45,135 nucleotides of DNA, taken from contig NZ_FTOT01000015.1 in assembly GCF_900156815.1 (NCBI RefSeq), forward strand, positions 1 to 45,135, written 5' to 3'. The stretch comes from Gemmobacter megaterium. GTDB lineage: Bacteria > Pseudomonadota > Alphaproteobacteria > Rhodobacterales > Rhodobacteraceae. The position numbers were made by a program, and so were the translations under genes. The notes below the pieces were generated by a model. It had not been told where the DNA came from and did not search any database. It was given only the letters and a program-made list of their open reading frames with translations. Shown here piece after piece: positions 23,703 through 31,780 of the stretch. Numbering within the stretch: position 1 is the first letter of the stretch; each line of letters begins with the position of its first letter.

Positions 23703-25070
23703 TCAAGGCCAATGCTCCCGATCTTTCACATGGGCATTTGGAGCATCCGTTGGCAATCTGACGGATGCCTGAAATCCAGAAGTTTCACCGGGACGTGGTG
23801 ACTGGAGCAAGAGAGAGGTTTCGATCCGTTCTGCGATGGCTGAGACGATAGCGAGGCCAAGCCCGCTACCATCAGTTTTTGCATCTGCCCTCTCGAAGCG
23901 CCCTGTCAGGCGTTCGAGTGTTTGGGTTGCTACCGCGGGGCCCTCGTTCGCCACGATCAACTGCCCGTCGCTCGTGAGTGTAACCTCGACTGGGGCATTC
24001 TGCGCCCCGTGGCGTAGGGCGTTTTCCACCAGATTCCGGCACAGAATTCCCAATGCGTCGGGGTCGATATCAGACAAGACAGGCGTGTCCGGCAAGTTCA
24101 ACATAAGGCGCCCGTTCTCTGTGCTGCGCGCAATATCTTCCACCACGACCCGAGTGATGGTTCTGACATCAGCGCTCTGGTCCATCCGAAGTCTACCGCC
24201 TTCCGCCCGCGCAAGCTGCAGGAGACGTTCGGACAGCCGAGCGAGACGCTTGAGCGTCGCCTCGATCTCGGCGGCGCGCGCGTCGATGGTCGGATCTTTG
24301 GTCTCTGACCGCAGTCGCTGCGCCTGGGCGATAGCGCCCGCCAATGGTGTCCTTAGTTCATGAGCCGCATTGGCTGCAAAACTTCGCTCAGCCTCGAACG
24401 CGTCGCGCAACCGAGCCAAAAGGCTGTTCAAGGTTGCAGCCAGCGGGCCGATTTCCGTCGGCAGGTCGGCCGCGGGTACTTCTGACAGGTCGCGCACGCC
24501 GCGCGCTTCAAGCCGCGTACGGAACCGATGGAGAGGGGCGAGGCTAAAGCGCACAGCGAGAATAATCGACGCGAGCGCCAACGGCAGCACAACCAGCAGC
24601 GGCAGGCCAAGGCTCATCTGGATTTCCCGAGCAACCGAAGCGCGATGCGCCAACGGTTCGGCCACGGTGATGCTGATCGTCCCCTGGAGCGCCGCGTCGC
24701 TGTAGAGGCGATGTGTGGCGTTCTGCCCAAATCCCGGACCATCGTATGGAGGAAACACGGCAGGGTCCGCCGCATGGGATTGCAGCAAAATGCGTCCCTC
24801 GGCATCGCGTACGATGTAGGTGAAGAACTCGTCATGCTCCCGGATCGGCGCGAGGCGCTGCGTCACACCCTGATCTTCTCGCCCGACGATGTCGGTCACG
24901 GCCAGCGGCAGGATGCGCTCGGCGGTTTCGCGTAGGGCGCTGTCGAAGACCTCATCCATCTCGCCCCGAACGATCACCGCGGTAACCGTGGCGGCGGCGA
25001 GCCAGAGGATCGTCAGCACAAGGCCGAGTGACAAGCCGAGCCGTACCTGAAGGCTGGATGGCCACATCAT
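23703..25070 (-). CDS. Sensor histidine kinase (two-component system)
   Basis: A 455-residue inner-membrane kinase. Helices at about 10-34 and 153-174 flank a periplasmic sensor domain. A HAMP-like linker follows, then the H-box FAANAAHELRTPL with His237, the N-box NLVENALRHG, and the G-box DGSGLGLAIV. It resembles QseC/TctE-type kinases. The ATG at 25070 overlaps the response-regulator stop (ATGA), so a longer frame beginning near 25265 is rejected. It probably senses an envelope or metal signal for the reductase island. Confidence 0.92.
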   Translation of the reverse strand: MMWPSSLQVRLGLSLGLVLTILWLAAATVTAVIVRGEMDEVFDSALRETAERILPLAVTDIVGREDQGVTQRLAPIREHDEFFTYIVRDAEGRILLQSHAADPAVFPPYDGPGFGQNATHRLYSDAALQGTISITVAEPLAHRASVAREIQMSLGLPLLVVLPLALASIILAVRFSLAPLHRFRTRLEARGVRDLSEVPAADLPTEIGPLAATLNSLLARLRDAFEAERSFAANAAHELRTPLAGAIAQAQRLRSETKDPTIDARAAEIEATLKRLARLSERLLQLARAEGGRLRMDQSADVRTITRVVVEDIARSTENGRLMLNLPDTPVLSDIDPDALGILCRNLVENALRHGAQNAPVEVTLTSDGQLIVANEGPAVATQTLERLTGRFERADAKTDGSGLGLAIVSAIAERIETSLLLQSPRPGETSGFQASVRLPTDAPNAHVKDREHWP

Positions 25071-25726
25071 GGCTTGCCCAGCCGGTAACCCATGCCGCGC
25101 TCGGTCTCGATGATGGCGCTCCCCAGTTTCTTGCGCAGGCGGCTCACGTGCACCTCGATGGTGTTGCTCTCGACTTCGGCGTCGAAAGCGTAGAGCTTCT
25201 CCTCCAACTGCGCCTTGGACAGGAGCTGCCCGGGACGCGCCAGGAAGGCCTCGAAGAGCGCCCATTCCCGCGCCGTCAGCGGCACATGTCTGCCATCCCG
25301 ATGGACGCTGCGCGCGGCAAGGTCGATGTCGAGCGGTCCGTGGGTCAGGATCGGGTTGGGGTTGCCGCTGTAGCGCCGCGCGACCGATCCGATCCGTGCC
25401 GACAGTTCCGACAGGTCGAAGGGCTTCACAAGATAGTCGTCAGCGCCCGCATTGAGGCCTTCGATCCTATCGGACACCTGGTCGAGCGCCGTCAGGATGA
25501 TGACCGGCGTCACGTCTCCACGCGTCCTGAGGCCCTTGAGGAACCCGATACCACGTCCGTCTGGCAGCATGAGGTCGAGCAGGAGCAGGTCGTAGGAGGT
25601 TGCGCTCATCGCGTCTGCCGCCGCGTCTAGCCGCGTGACCCAGTCTACTGACTGGCCATCAGCTGCGATCTGGTCGCGCACGGCAGCGCCAAGAGTCGTG
25701 TCGTCCTCGATCAGCAATATGCGCAT
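25067..25726 (-). CDS. OmpR/PhoB-family response regulator
   Basis: A 219-residue regulator. The receiver domain has the acidic pocket EDD (residues 7-9), phosphoacceptor Asp51 in LLLLDLMLPDG, and Lys in YLVKPFDL. The C-terminal winged helix contains LTAREWALFEAFL and NTIEVHVSRLRKKLG. Start ATG 25726 (MRILLIEDD) is the family start; upstream codons are ignored. Its own promoter region and that of the second PepSY gene contain CTGA-N7-CTGA boxes, which fit the tandem half-sites this family binds. Confidence 0.94.
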   Translation of the reverse strand: MRILLIEDDTTLGAAVRDQIAADGQSVDWVTRLDAAADAMSATSYDLLLLDLMLPDGRGIGFLKGLRTRGDVTPVIILTALDQVSDRIEGLNAGADDYLVKPFDLSELSARIGSVARRYSGNPNPILTHGPLDIDLAARSVHRDGRHVPLTAREWALFEAFLARPGQLLSKAQLEEKLYAFDAEVESNTIEVHVSRLRKKLGSAIIETERGMGYRLGKP

Positions 25727-25770
25727 GGTCGTACCCGTCCTTTCCTGATGTCCCTCCATGATCCGTCTGG

Positions 25771-25820
25771 CTGACACGAAGCTGAAGCTTGTGGGTCGAG
25801 CCCCTTCAGGCTGCCGTCAG
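25771..25820. promoter_or_regulatory. Divergent control region with inverted pair of CTGA-N7-CTGA boxes
   Basis: Plus-strand box CTGACACGAAGCTGAAGC (25771-25788) and minus-strand box CTGACGGCAGCCTGAAGG (25820-25803). Each has CTGA half-sites 11 bp apart, as expected for an OmpR/PhoB-type dimer. One box faces the PepSY gene and one faces the two-component operon. A 9-bp inverted repeat, CGAAGCTGA/TCAGCTTCG, spans both. Confidence 0.65.
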
Positions 25821-25871
25821 CTTCGCGGCGCATGAATGGCATCAAGAGGCGAGCCACTAGGAGTGTGCCCC

Positions 25872-26189
25872 ATGAAGAAGACATTGACAATTATCGGCTT
25901 TCTCGCGGTCTTTCCGGTCGGCGCGGCGCTGGCTGACGACGATTGCTTCGTGCCGATGGCCGACTGGCAGCCGCGCGATGCTGTTGCCATGCTGGCTGAG
26001 GAAAATGGTTGGACGGTGCGCCGGATCAAGATCGATGACGGCTGCTACGAGATCGATGGGAGGGATGCCGAGGGGCGTGCGATCGAGGTGACTGTCCACC
26101 CGGCCACGCTGGAGATAATCGAGTTCGAATACGAGGACGACGAGGATGATCGCCGCGAGCGGGATCACGAGAGACGCGACGATGACTGA
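25872..26189 (+). CDS. PepSY-domain periplasmic protein (1)
   Basis: A 105-residue exported protein. The signal peptide ends near ALA-DDD at residue 21. One PepSY-like domain follows (NGWTVRRIKIDDGCYEIDG and IEVTVHPATLEIIEF), then a highly acidic and basic tail (EDDEDDRRERDHERR). Cys pair: DDDC and DDGC. Small PepSY proteins of this type accompany two-component systems and may modulate signal or bind cations. It overlaps the ferric reductase-like gene by 8 bp. It is closely related to the protein at 27714. Confidence 0.85.
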   Translation: MKKTLTIIGFLAVFPVGAALADDDCFVPMADWQPRDAVAMLAEENGWTVRRIKIDDGCYEIDGRDAEGRAIEVTVHPATLEIIEFEYEDDEDDRRERDHERRDDD

Positions 26190-27531
26190 TGCAGCGCGTC
26201 GCGACGGTAATGTCCCGGTGCCGGGCCTGCCGCCACTCTCCCGGCTTTCCCTAAACTCTCCTCTAGCTCTGACGGGCCCGGTGCTGGTTGCGTTGCCATG
26301 CCTGCTGGCGGCACTGATCGGGTTCAACACCTATGCGCCCTATGGCGCGGATGCAGCACTTGGCATTGCCGTCGGGGCCGCGGCAGTTGTCGCGATGGCA
26401 CAGACCCTGATCCTCGCCGCACGGCCGCCGCTGGTGGAACCATTGTTCGGCGGTCTCGATCGCATGTACCGTTTCCACAAGTGGCTTGGTATTTCCGCAA
26501 TGCTCCTGATGATCCTGCACCAGCAGATCGAGCCGGATTTCGAGCGTTTGGTGCGTGAAACCTCTCTTGGTGAACTTGGTGAAGAGGCGGGCGAACTTGC
26601 CTTCAACGCGCTTCTCGCCCTGGTTGCTGTCAGCTGGTTCCGGAGATTGCCCTTCACCCCACTGGAAATCCCCTATCAGATCTGGCGGTTCAGCCATCGT
26701 TTCATGGGGGCCCTTTTTGCAATCGTGGTCTTTCACCAGTTCTTCGTCGACCTGCCGACAGAGGTAGATCCATCGCTCTCGGTGCTTCTAAACACATTTG
26801 GCATCGCGGGAGTGATCGCGTGGATATTCACCGAGCTGGTCGCCCCGTACCTGCGGCGTAGAGAATTCACCGTCACAGAGATCAGCCAGACCAAGGACAC
26901 CACCACGCTAACCCTCCGCCCCGAGGGGCGGGCAATGCGGTGGCGGCCGGGGCAATTCGCCTTCTTCCGCGCGCCAGAGGCAGGACTGTCCGAGCCGCAC
27001 CCCTTCACGATCGCCAGCGCCCCGCGCCCTGACGGCACCCTGACGTTCTCCATCCGGGGCTTGGGTGGCTGGACACGAAGCCTGCTCGCCATCTTGCGGA
27101 CCGGAACGCGCGTGCAGGTCGAAGGGCCATATGGACGGTTCAATTTCCGCAAGGGCGGTGCGCGCCAGATATGGCTGGCGGGCGGCATCGGTATCACGCC
27201 GTTCCTCGCCTGGGCCGAAAGCCTGAGCGAAGCGGATAGCCGCGACATTCACCTCATCCACTGCGTTCGGACACAAGAGGAGGCGATTGGGGTAGAGACG
27301 CTGCGCGCTGCGGCTGCCCGCAACCCGAGGTTCAGTTTCGAGGTGGTCGTTACGACGCGCGATGGCAGGCTCACGGCCGAGCGCCTGATTGGCGCGGTCC
27401 CTTTCGCGATCCGGCAAGCCGATTTGTGGTTCTGCGGCCCAACCGGTCTGAAGGACGGGATTCTCAAGGGCTTGAAAGCACAAGGCCAAACGCCTCGCCG
27501 TGTCCGCTTCGAGCAGTTCGAATTCACCTGA
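26182..27531 (+). CDS. Ferric reductase-like transmembrane / FNR fusion protein
   Basis: A 449-residue membrane oxidoreductase. About six helices with two pairs of heme-ligand His (99 and 113; 172 and 185) match the bis-heme FRE/NOX membrane domain. The C-terminal FNR module has the FAD motif HPFTIAS, the nucleotide motif GGIGITPFLAW, and FCGPTGLKDGI. Electrons from cytoplasmic NAD(P)H would cross the membrane through FAD and the two hemes to an acceptor outside, such as Fe(III), Cu(II) or oxygen. Start ATG 26182 overlaps the PepSY gene end. Confidence 0.9.
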   Translation: MTDAARRDGNVPVPGLPPLSRLSLNSPLALTGPVLVALPCLLAALIGFNTYAPYGADAALGIAVGAAAVVAMAQTLILAARPPLVEPLFGGLDRMYRFHKWLGISAMLLMILHQQIEPDFERLVRETSLGELGEEAGELAFNALLALVAVSWFRRLPFTPLEIPYQIWRFSHRFMGALFAIVVFHQFFVDLPTEVDPSLSVLLNTFGIAGVIAWIFTELVAPYLRRREFTVTEISQTKDTTTLTLRPEGRAMRWRPGQFAFFRAPEAGLSEPHPFTIASAPRPDGTLTFSIRGLGGWTRSLLAILRTGTRVQVEGPYGRFNFRKGGARQIWLAGGIGITPFLAWAESLSEADSRDIHLIHCVRTQEEAIGVETLRAAAARNPRFSFEVVVTTRDGRLTAERLIGAVPFAIRQADLWFCGPTGLKDGILKGLKAQGQTPRRVRFEQFEFT

Positions 27532-27588
27532 ACGCGGGGCAGGGCGCATAGCCATGCCAGCCCTGTAGCCTGCGCTCGCATCTTTTTT

Positions 27589-27614
27589 TGGCCCCGCCCT
27601 CATCGGCGGGGCCA
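27589..27614 (+). terminator. Rho-independent terminator-like hairpin after the reductase gene
   Basis: TGGCCCCGCC-CTCATC-GGCGGGGCCA, perfect 10-bp arms, followed by TTTTCC. It lies 57 bp after the reductase stop and before the next promoter region, so it probably separates two transcription units. Confidence 0.75.
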
Positions 27615-27619
27615 TTTTC

Positions 27620-27668
27620 CTGACGGCAAGCTGAAGCAGGAATCGCTGGGGCGTCAGGATGCCCTCAG
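27620..27668. promoter_or_regulatory. Second control region with inverted pair of CTGA-N7-CTGA boxes
   Basis: Plus box CTGACGGCAAGCTGAAGC (27620-27637) matches the box at 25771 at 15 of 18 bases. A minus-strand CTGA-N7-CTGA (27668-27654) follows. The gap between the two boxes is 19 nt, against 20 nt at the first region. The start of the second PepSY gene is 77 bp further on, against 84 bp at the first. Confidence 0.65.
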
Positions 27669-27713
27669 GTCGGGGTGCCAGATTGGTCTCATCAAACGAA
27701 AGGACTCCTTGCC

Positions 27714-28094
27714 ATGAAAAAGACCCTGACCGCCCTTGCCCTGATCGCACTTTTGCCCGCCGGCGCTGCGCTGGCCGACGACGATGATTGCAATGCGCCC
27801 CGTGACCAGTGGCAGCCGCGCGAGGCCGCCATGCAGATGGCCGAACAGAACGGTTGGACGGTGCGCGACTTCGAGATCGACGACGGCTGCTACGAAATCG
27901 AAGGCCGAGACCAGGATGGTCGCGAGATCGAGGTGAAGCTCGATCCGGCGACGCTGCAGATCGTCGAGATGGACTACGAGGATGATGACGACGACCGCGG
28001 TGGCGCCCGCAATCCCGCGCCCGCTGGAACGGTCGCTCCTCCGCAGAACGGCCTCTTCGGAAACGGCGCCCCTCCGCAGGTTCAGGTGAACTGA
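27714..28094 (+). CDS. PepSY-domain periplasmic protein (2)
   Basis: A 126-residue exported protein with signal peptide (cleavage near ALA-DDD), one PepSY-like domain (NGWTVRDFEIDDGCYEIEG, VKLDPATLQIVEMDYEDD) and a Pro/Gly/Asn-rich tail. It is very similar to the protein at 25872 over the first 95 residues, so the two arose by duplication; the tails differ. A good AAAGGAC ribosome site precedes ATG 27714. First gene of the DUF2271-ApbE-ATPase operon. Confidence 0.87.
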   Translation: MKKTLTALALIALLPAGAALADDDDCNAPRDQWQPREAAMQMAEQNGWTVRDFEIDDGCYEIEGRDQDGREIEVKLDPATLQIVEMDYEDDDDDRGGARNPAPAGTVAPPQNGLFGNGAPPQVQVN

Positions 28095-28129
28095 ACAGCT
28101 CCGAAGCACCCTGAACAAGGATCATTCCC

Positions 28130-28600
28130 ATGAAATCACTTCTCGCAACGCTCGCGCTTACCACCGCACTCACGCTTCCCGGCCTCGCTATGGCACGGCC
28201 CGTGACGCTCACAACCACCCTTAACAACTATGGCGGCGACGGCGCTTACCTCGCGCTTTACGTAACCGACGCCTCGGGCGCCTATGTCGGCAGTCTCTGG
28301 ATGGCCGGCGACAAGTCCAAGTACTACGAGCATCTTAGCGACTGGTACCGTGCCACGGGCGGCGATACCGCGGAGGTAAACGGCATCACCGGCGCCAGCG
28401 TCGGCGCGGGCCGCAGTCTCGAAATCACGCTTGATCTGGCCGATGCGCTGTTCGATGCGGGCTACACGCTGCACATCGACGCGGCGGTCGAGGATATGCG
28501 CGACAGCCCGAACGAGGTGGCCGTGCCGCTGACGACGGCGGGCGCGGGCACTCCGGTGACCGGGCGGCGCTACATCGCCAACTTCTCCTACGACATGTGA
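28130..28600 (+). CDS. DUF2271 periplasmic protein, possible flavinylated carrier
   Basis: A 156-residue exported protein, signal peptide cleaved near AMA-R (residue 22). The body resembles DUF2271 proteins, with LALYVTDASGAYVGSLWMAG. It contains NGITGAS (residues 84-90), close to the D-x-x-S/T-G-A-S/T motif at which ApbE attaches FMN; the first Asp is Asn here, and Ser90 would carry the flavin. An ApbE gene lies two genes downstream. If flavinylated, it could shuttle electrons in the periplasm. This role is inference. Confidence 0.78.
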   Translation: MKSLLATLALTTALTLPGLAMARPVTLTTTLNNYGGDGAYLALYVTDASGAYVGSLWMAGDKSKYYEHLSDWYRATGGDTAEVNGITGASVGAGRSLEITLDLADALFDAGYTLHIDAAVEDMRDSPNEVAVPLTTAGAGTPVTGRRYIANFSYDM

Positions 28601-28611
28601 GGGGCAGGGCC

Positions 28612-30819
28612 ATGATCCGTATACTCCATCGCTGGCCGGGTCTTCTGGCACTCGCGCTCGTCACGATCCTGAGCCTGAGCGGCGCTGCGCTCTCGGTCTT
28701 TCCGGCAGTCGAGCGCATCACCGCGCCGCAGGTGGAGACTGGCCTGACAGTCGCCACCCTCGCGGACCGCATCCAGGTCGTCTATCCGGGCGTCGAGCAG
28801 ATCCGGCGGTCGCCCTCCGGTCGGATCACCGCCTATTGGTTCGATCAGGGCGCGCCGGGTGCTGCCGTGATCGACCCGGCGACGGGCGCGGGCGTGGCCT
28901 CGGCCGACCCGAACCAGGCCCTTCGCTGGCTCACCAACTTTCATCGCTCGCTCTTCCTCGGAGATGGCGGGCGTATCGCCATGGCCGCCGGGGCCGCGGC
29001 GATGCTGGTCCTCTCGCTCTCGGGTGCTATGCTGGTCGCGCGACGGGCGGGCGGATGGCGGCACTGGTTCGCGTCCTTGCGCGGTCCGTTCGCGGGCAGG
29101 CTGCATGTCGAGATCGCCCGGATCGCCGTCATCGGCCTCGTTCTGTCCTCCACCACCGCCCTCTGGATGACAGCCTCCACCTTCGATCTTCTGCCGGACG
29201 GTAGCGTCCTGCCGGCTGATCCCACCGAAGTGAGCGGAGAAATTGGGTTCGCTCTCGATCAGATGGCCACGCTGCTGCAGGCCCCCGTCGCCGAGCTGCG
29301 CGAACTGAGCTTTCCCTATCCCGGCGACGCGACGGACGTGTTCACACTGAAGACCGACCGGGGCACCGGCTATCTTGACCAGGGAACCGGCGCGCTCGTG
29401 GCATGGGCCGACCTGACCGGGTGGGAGCGCGTCTCGGAAACCATTTACATGCTGCACACGGGGCAGGGGGCCGCGACGCTCGGCCTTGTGCTCGGGATGA
29501 TGGCGCTCGGAGTGCCGGCGATGGGCGTGACCGGCGTCTTGATCTGGCTTGCCGGGCGGCGCGGGCGGCCGCGCATCCGGGGCAACCAGCCCGCGGGCCG
29601 TGCCGAGACGATCATTCTTGTCGGCAGCGAGGGTGGCAGCACCTGGGGCTTCGCCGCGACCCTGCATGCCGCGCTGACGGCAGCGGGGCAGGGCGTCCAT
29701 GTTGGCCCGATGTCGGGCTTCGCGCCAGAGCGCTACGCCCGTGCCGAGCGCATCATCCTGCTCGCCGCGACCTATGGCGATGGTGCCGCTCCGTCCTCGG
29801 CGAAGGGCTTTCTCGACCGGCTGAACGCGTCGGCCCCTGTGCCTGATATCCAGATGGCCGTGCTCGGCTTCGGCGACCGCAGCTTTCCGGCCTATTGCGC
29901 CTTCGCCAACGCCGTTGCGGCAGCGGCGCAGGCGAAGGGCTGGGCCGAACTCATGCCGCTGGACACGATCGACCGCCAATCGCCACAGGATTTCGCGCGC
30001 TGGGGCCGCGCTCTTGGCGAGGCGCTTAGCATCTCTCTCGAGCTTTTTCACCAGCCCGTCTCGCCGCGCACCGAAACATTGACCCTCGTCTCGCGGCGCA
30101 ACTACGGGGCCGAGATGCAGGCGGGGGCCGCGATCCTGCGCTTCGCCCTGCCGCGCGCAACGCCGTGGCAGCGGCTGACGGGCACGGGCTTCGCACGGTT
30201 CCAGGCGGGCGACCTGATCGGCGTCCTGCCGCAGGGCAGCCCGGTGCCGCGCCTCTATTCGCTGGCCTCGGGCCGGCGCGACGGGTTCGTCGAGATCGTG
30301 GTGCGCAAGCATCCGGGCGGTCTGGCCTCGGGCCAGCTGACCGCGCTGGAACCGGGCGATACGGTCCGGGCCTTTCTGCGGCGCAATCCCGGCTTTCACG
30401 CCGGTCGCGGTCGCACCCCGCTGATCCTGATCGGGGCGGGCACCGGCATCGGGCCGCTGGCGGGCTTCATCCGCGGCAATGCGCGGCACAGGCCCGTGCA
30501 CCTGTTCTTCGGCATGCGGCATGCGGACAGCGATTTCTTCTATGGCGAGGAGATGGCCGGCTGGCAGGCAGAGGGGCGGTTGACCCGGCTTGTCACGGCC
30601 GTCTCGCGCGGGACGCTTCCGCATTACGTGCAGGACGCGCTGCGTGGAGAGGCCACCGAAGTTGCGCGTTTGCTTCGCAACGGGGCCCGCGTGATGGTCT
30701 GCGGCGGGCGCGACATGGCCATGGGTGTGACCGATGCGCTGGCCGAAATTCTCTCACCATTCGGGTTGACGCCCGCAGTTCTGAAGGCGGAGGGGCGGTA
30801 TGTCGAAGATGTCTACTGA
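28612..30819 (+). CDS. PepSY-TM / flavodoxin / FNR fusion reductase
   Basis: A 735-residue three-part protein. The N-terminal PepSY-TM membrane module (about residues 1-330) has four helices and His in FHRSLFLG and MLHTGQG. A flavodoxin-like domain follows (about 335-480; EGGSTWGFA, ATYGDG, GFGDRSFPAYCAF). The C-terminal FAD/NADPH reductase part has RLYSLAS, GAGTGIGPLAGF and a cytochrome P450-reductase-like end (GRYVEDVY). It should carry electrons from NADPH through FAD and FMN to the membrane part and outward. It starts 12 bp after DUF2271 and overlaps apbE by 20 bp. Confidence 0.92.
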   Translation: MIRILHRWPGLLALALVTILSLSGAALSVFPAVERITAPQVETGLTVATLADRIQVVYPGVEQIRRSPSGRITAYWFDQGAPGAAVIDPATGAGVASADPNQALRWLTNFHRSLFLGDGGRIAMAAGAAAMLVLSLSGAMLVARRAGGWRHWFASLRGPFAGRLHVEIARIAVIGLVLSSTTALWMTASTFDLLPDGSVLPADPTEVSGEIGFALDQMATLLQAPVAELRELSFPYPGDATDVFTLKTDRGTGYLDQGTGALVAWADLTGWERVSETIYMLHTGQGAATLGLVLGMMALGVPAMGVTGVLIWLAGRRGRPRIRGNQPAGRAETIILVGSEGGSTWGFAATLHAALTAAGQGVHVGPMSGFAPERYARAERIILLAATYGDGAAPSSAKGFLDRLNASAPVPDIQMAVLGFGDRSFPAYCAFANAVAAAAQAKGWAELMPLDTIDRQSPQDFARWGRALGEALSISLELFHQPVSPRTETLTLVSRRNYGAEMQAGAAILRFALPRATPWQRLTGTGFARFQAGDLIGVLPQGSPVPRLYSLASGRRDGFVEIVVRKHPGGLASGQLTALEPGDTVRAFLRRNPGFHAGRGRTPLILIGAGTGIGPLAGFIRGNARHRPVHLFFGMRHADSDFFYGEEMAGWQAEGRLTRLVTAVSRGTLPHYVQDALRGEATEVARLLRNGARVMVCGGRDMAMGVTDALAEILSPFGLTPAVLKAEGRYVEDVY

Positions 30820-31780
30820 GCGCGCGCGCATCGTCCTGAACGGCCCCACCATGGGCACGCGCTGGTCGGCCCTGTTCTTCGCGGATCGGGGCCGCGACAC
30901 GGATGCAATCCGTGCCGCCCTTCAGGCGGTTGTCGACGAGGTGGACACGCAGATGTCGACGTGGAACGCGGAGAGCGCGCTCATGCGGATCAACGCGGCG
31001 CCGGTGGGCGATTGGGTGGTGGTGCCGGAGCAACTGCGGGCGGTCCTGCGCCTCGGGCTCGAGATCGGGCGCGCCTCGGGCGGGGCCTTCGATATCGGAA
31101 TGGGCGATGCGGTGACGGCCTGGGGCTTCGGGCCCGGGGCCGCCGCGCCCGAGGGTATCCGCGCCGCGATGGACGCCCCCCGCCGCCCGGCGCAGGAGGT
31201 GCTGGAGATCGAGGGGATGCAGTTGCGCAAGACCGCGCCCATTGCGCTGGATCTGAACGGCATCGCCAAGGGCTATGGCGTCGACCAGCTCGCCGAGACC
31301 TTGCGCGATCATGGGATTGCCGACGCCCTTGTCGGCATCGACGGTGAGATGCGTGCCATGGGCCTGCGCCCCGATGGCGAGGCATGGATCATCGCGGTAG
31401 AAGCGCCGGACCCTGATCGCCGGACGCCGCAATCGGTTCTGGCGCTGCAGGACGCCGCCGTCGCGACATCCGGTGACTACCGCCATTGGGTGGAGGTTCA
31501 GGGGTGCCGCCTGTCGCATACCATGGATCCGAGACGTGGCGCGCCGCTGATCGCGCCGCCCGCCTCCGTCACCGTCGTGGCCCGCACCTGTGCCGAGGCC
31601 GATGCTTGGGCGACGGCGCTGATGGTGCTCGGTGCGGAGAGGGGTGCGGACCTCGCAAGACAACGTGGACTCGACGCCCTGTTTCTTCTGTGCGATGATG
31701 AAGGCAATGCAATGGGCGTGGGAGTCGGGCGTCTTTTTTCCGAAGAACCAGCGGCAATCGCCTCAGCCGGGGGAAGATGA
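30800..31780 (+). CDS. apbE: FAD:protein FMN transferase (ApbE)
   Basis: A 326-residue ApbE-family enzyme that moves FMN from FAD to Ser/Thr of a target protein. Family motifs: GPTMGTRWSA at the start, the ALDLNGIAKGYGVDQ flavin-binding stretch, ATSGDYRHWVE, and SHTMDPRRGAPL with the metal-site region DAWATALMVLG. No signal peptide or lipobox is seen, so it may act in the cytoplasm, or the start may be misjudged. Overlaps of 20 bp upstream and 4 bp downstream show strong coupling with the reductase and the ATPase. Confidence 0.93.
   Translation: MSKMSTERARIVLNGPTMGTRWSALFFADRGRDTDAIRAALQAVVDEVDTQMSTWNAESALMRINAAPVGDWVVVPEQLRAVLRLGLEIGRASGGAFDIGMGDAVTAWGFGPGAAAPEGIRAAMDAPRRPAQEVLEIEGMQLRKTAPIALDLNGIAKGYGVDQLAETLRDHGIADALVGIDGEMRAMGLRPDGEAWIIAVEAPDPDRRTPQSVLALQDAAVATSGDYRHWVEVQGCRLSHTMDPRRGAPLIAPPASVTVVARTCAEADAWATALMVLGAERGADLARQRGLDALFLLCDDEGNAMGVGVGRLFSEEPAAIASAGGR

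Noticed and set aside
25071-25265. N-terminal extension of the histidine kinase
   Set aside because: The extra residues are encoded inside the response-regulator gene in another frame and are Arg/Gly-rich; ATG 25070 overlaps the regulator stop as ATGA.
26908-28227. A 439-codon minus-strand open frame
   Set aside because: It crosses the end of the reductase gene, a terminator and the second PepSY gene. Composition is Arg/Ser-rich without any motif.
28588-30624. A 678-codon minus-strand open frame
   Set aside because: It is antisense to the PepSY-TM/flavodoxin/FNR gene, has low-complexity Arg/Gly/Asp-rich composition and no recognisable domain. GC-rich coding often leaves such open antisense frames.
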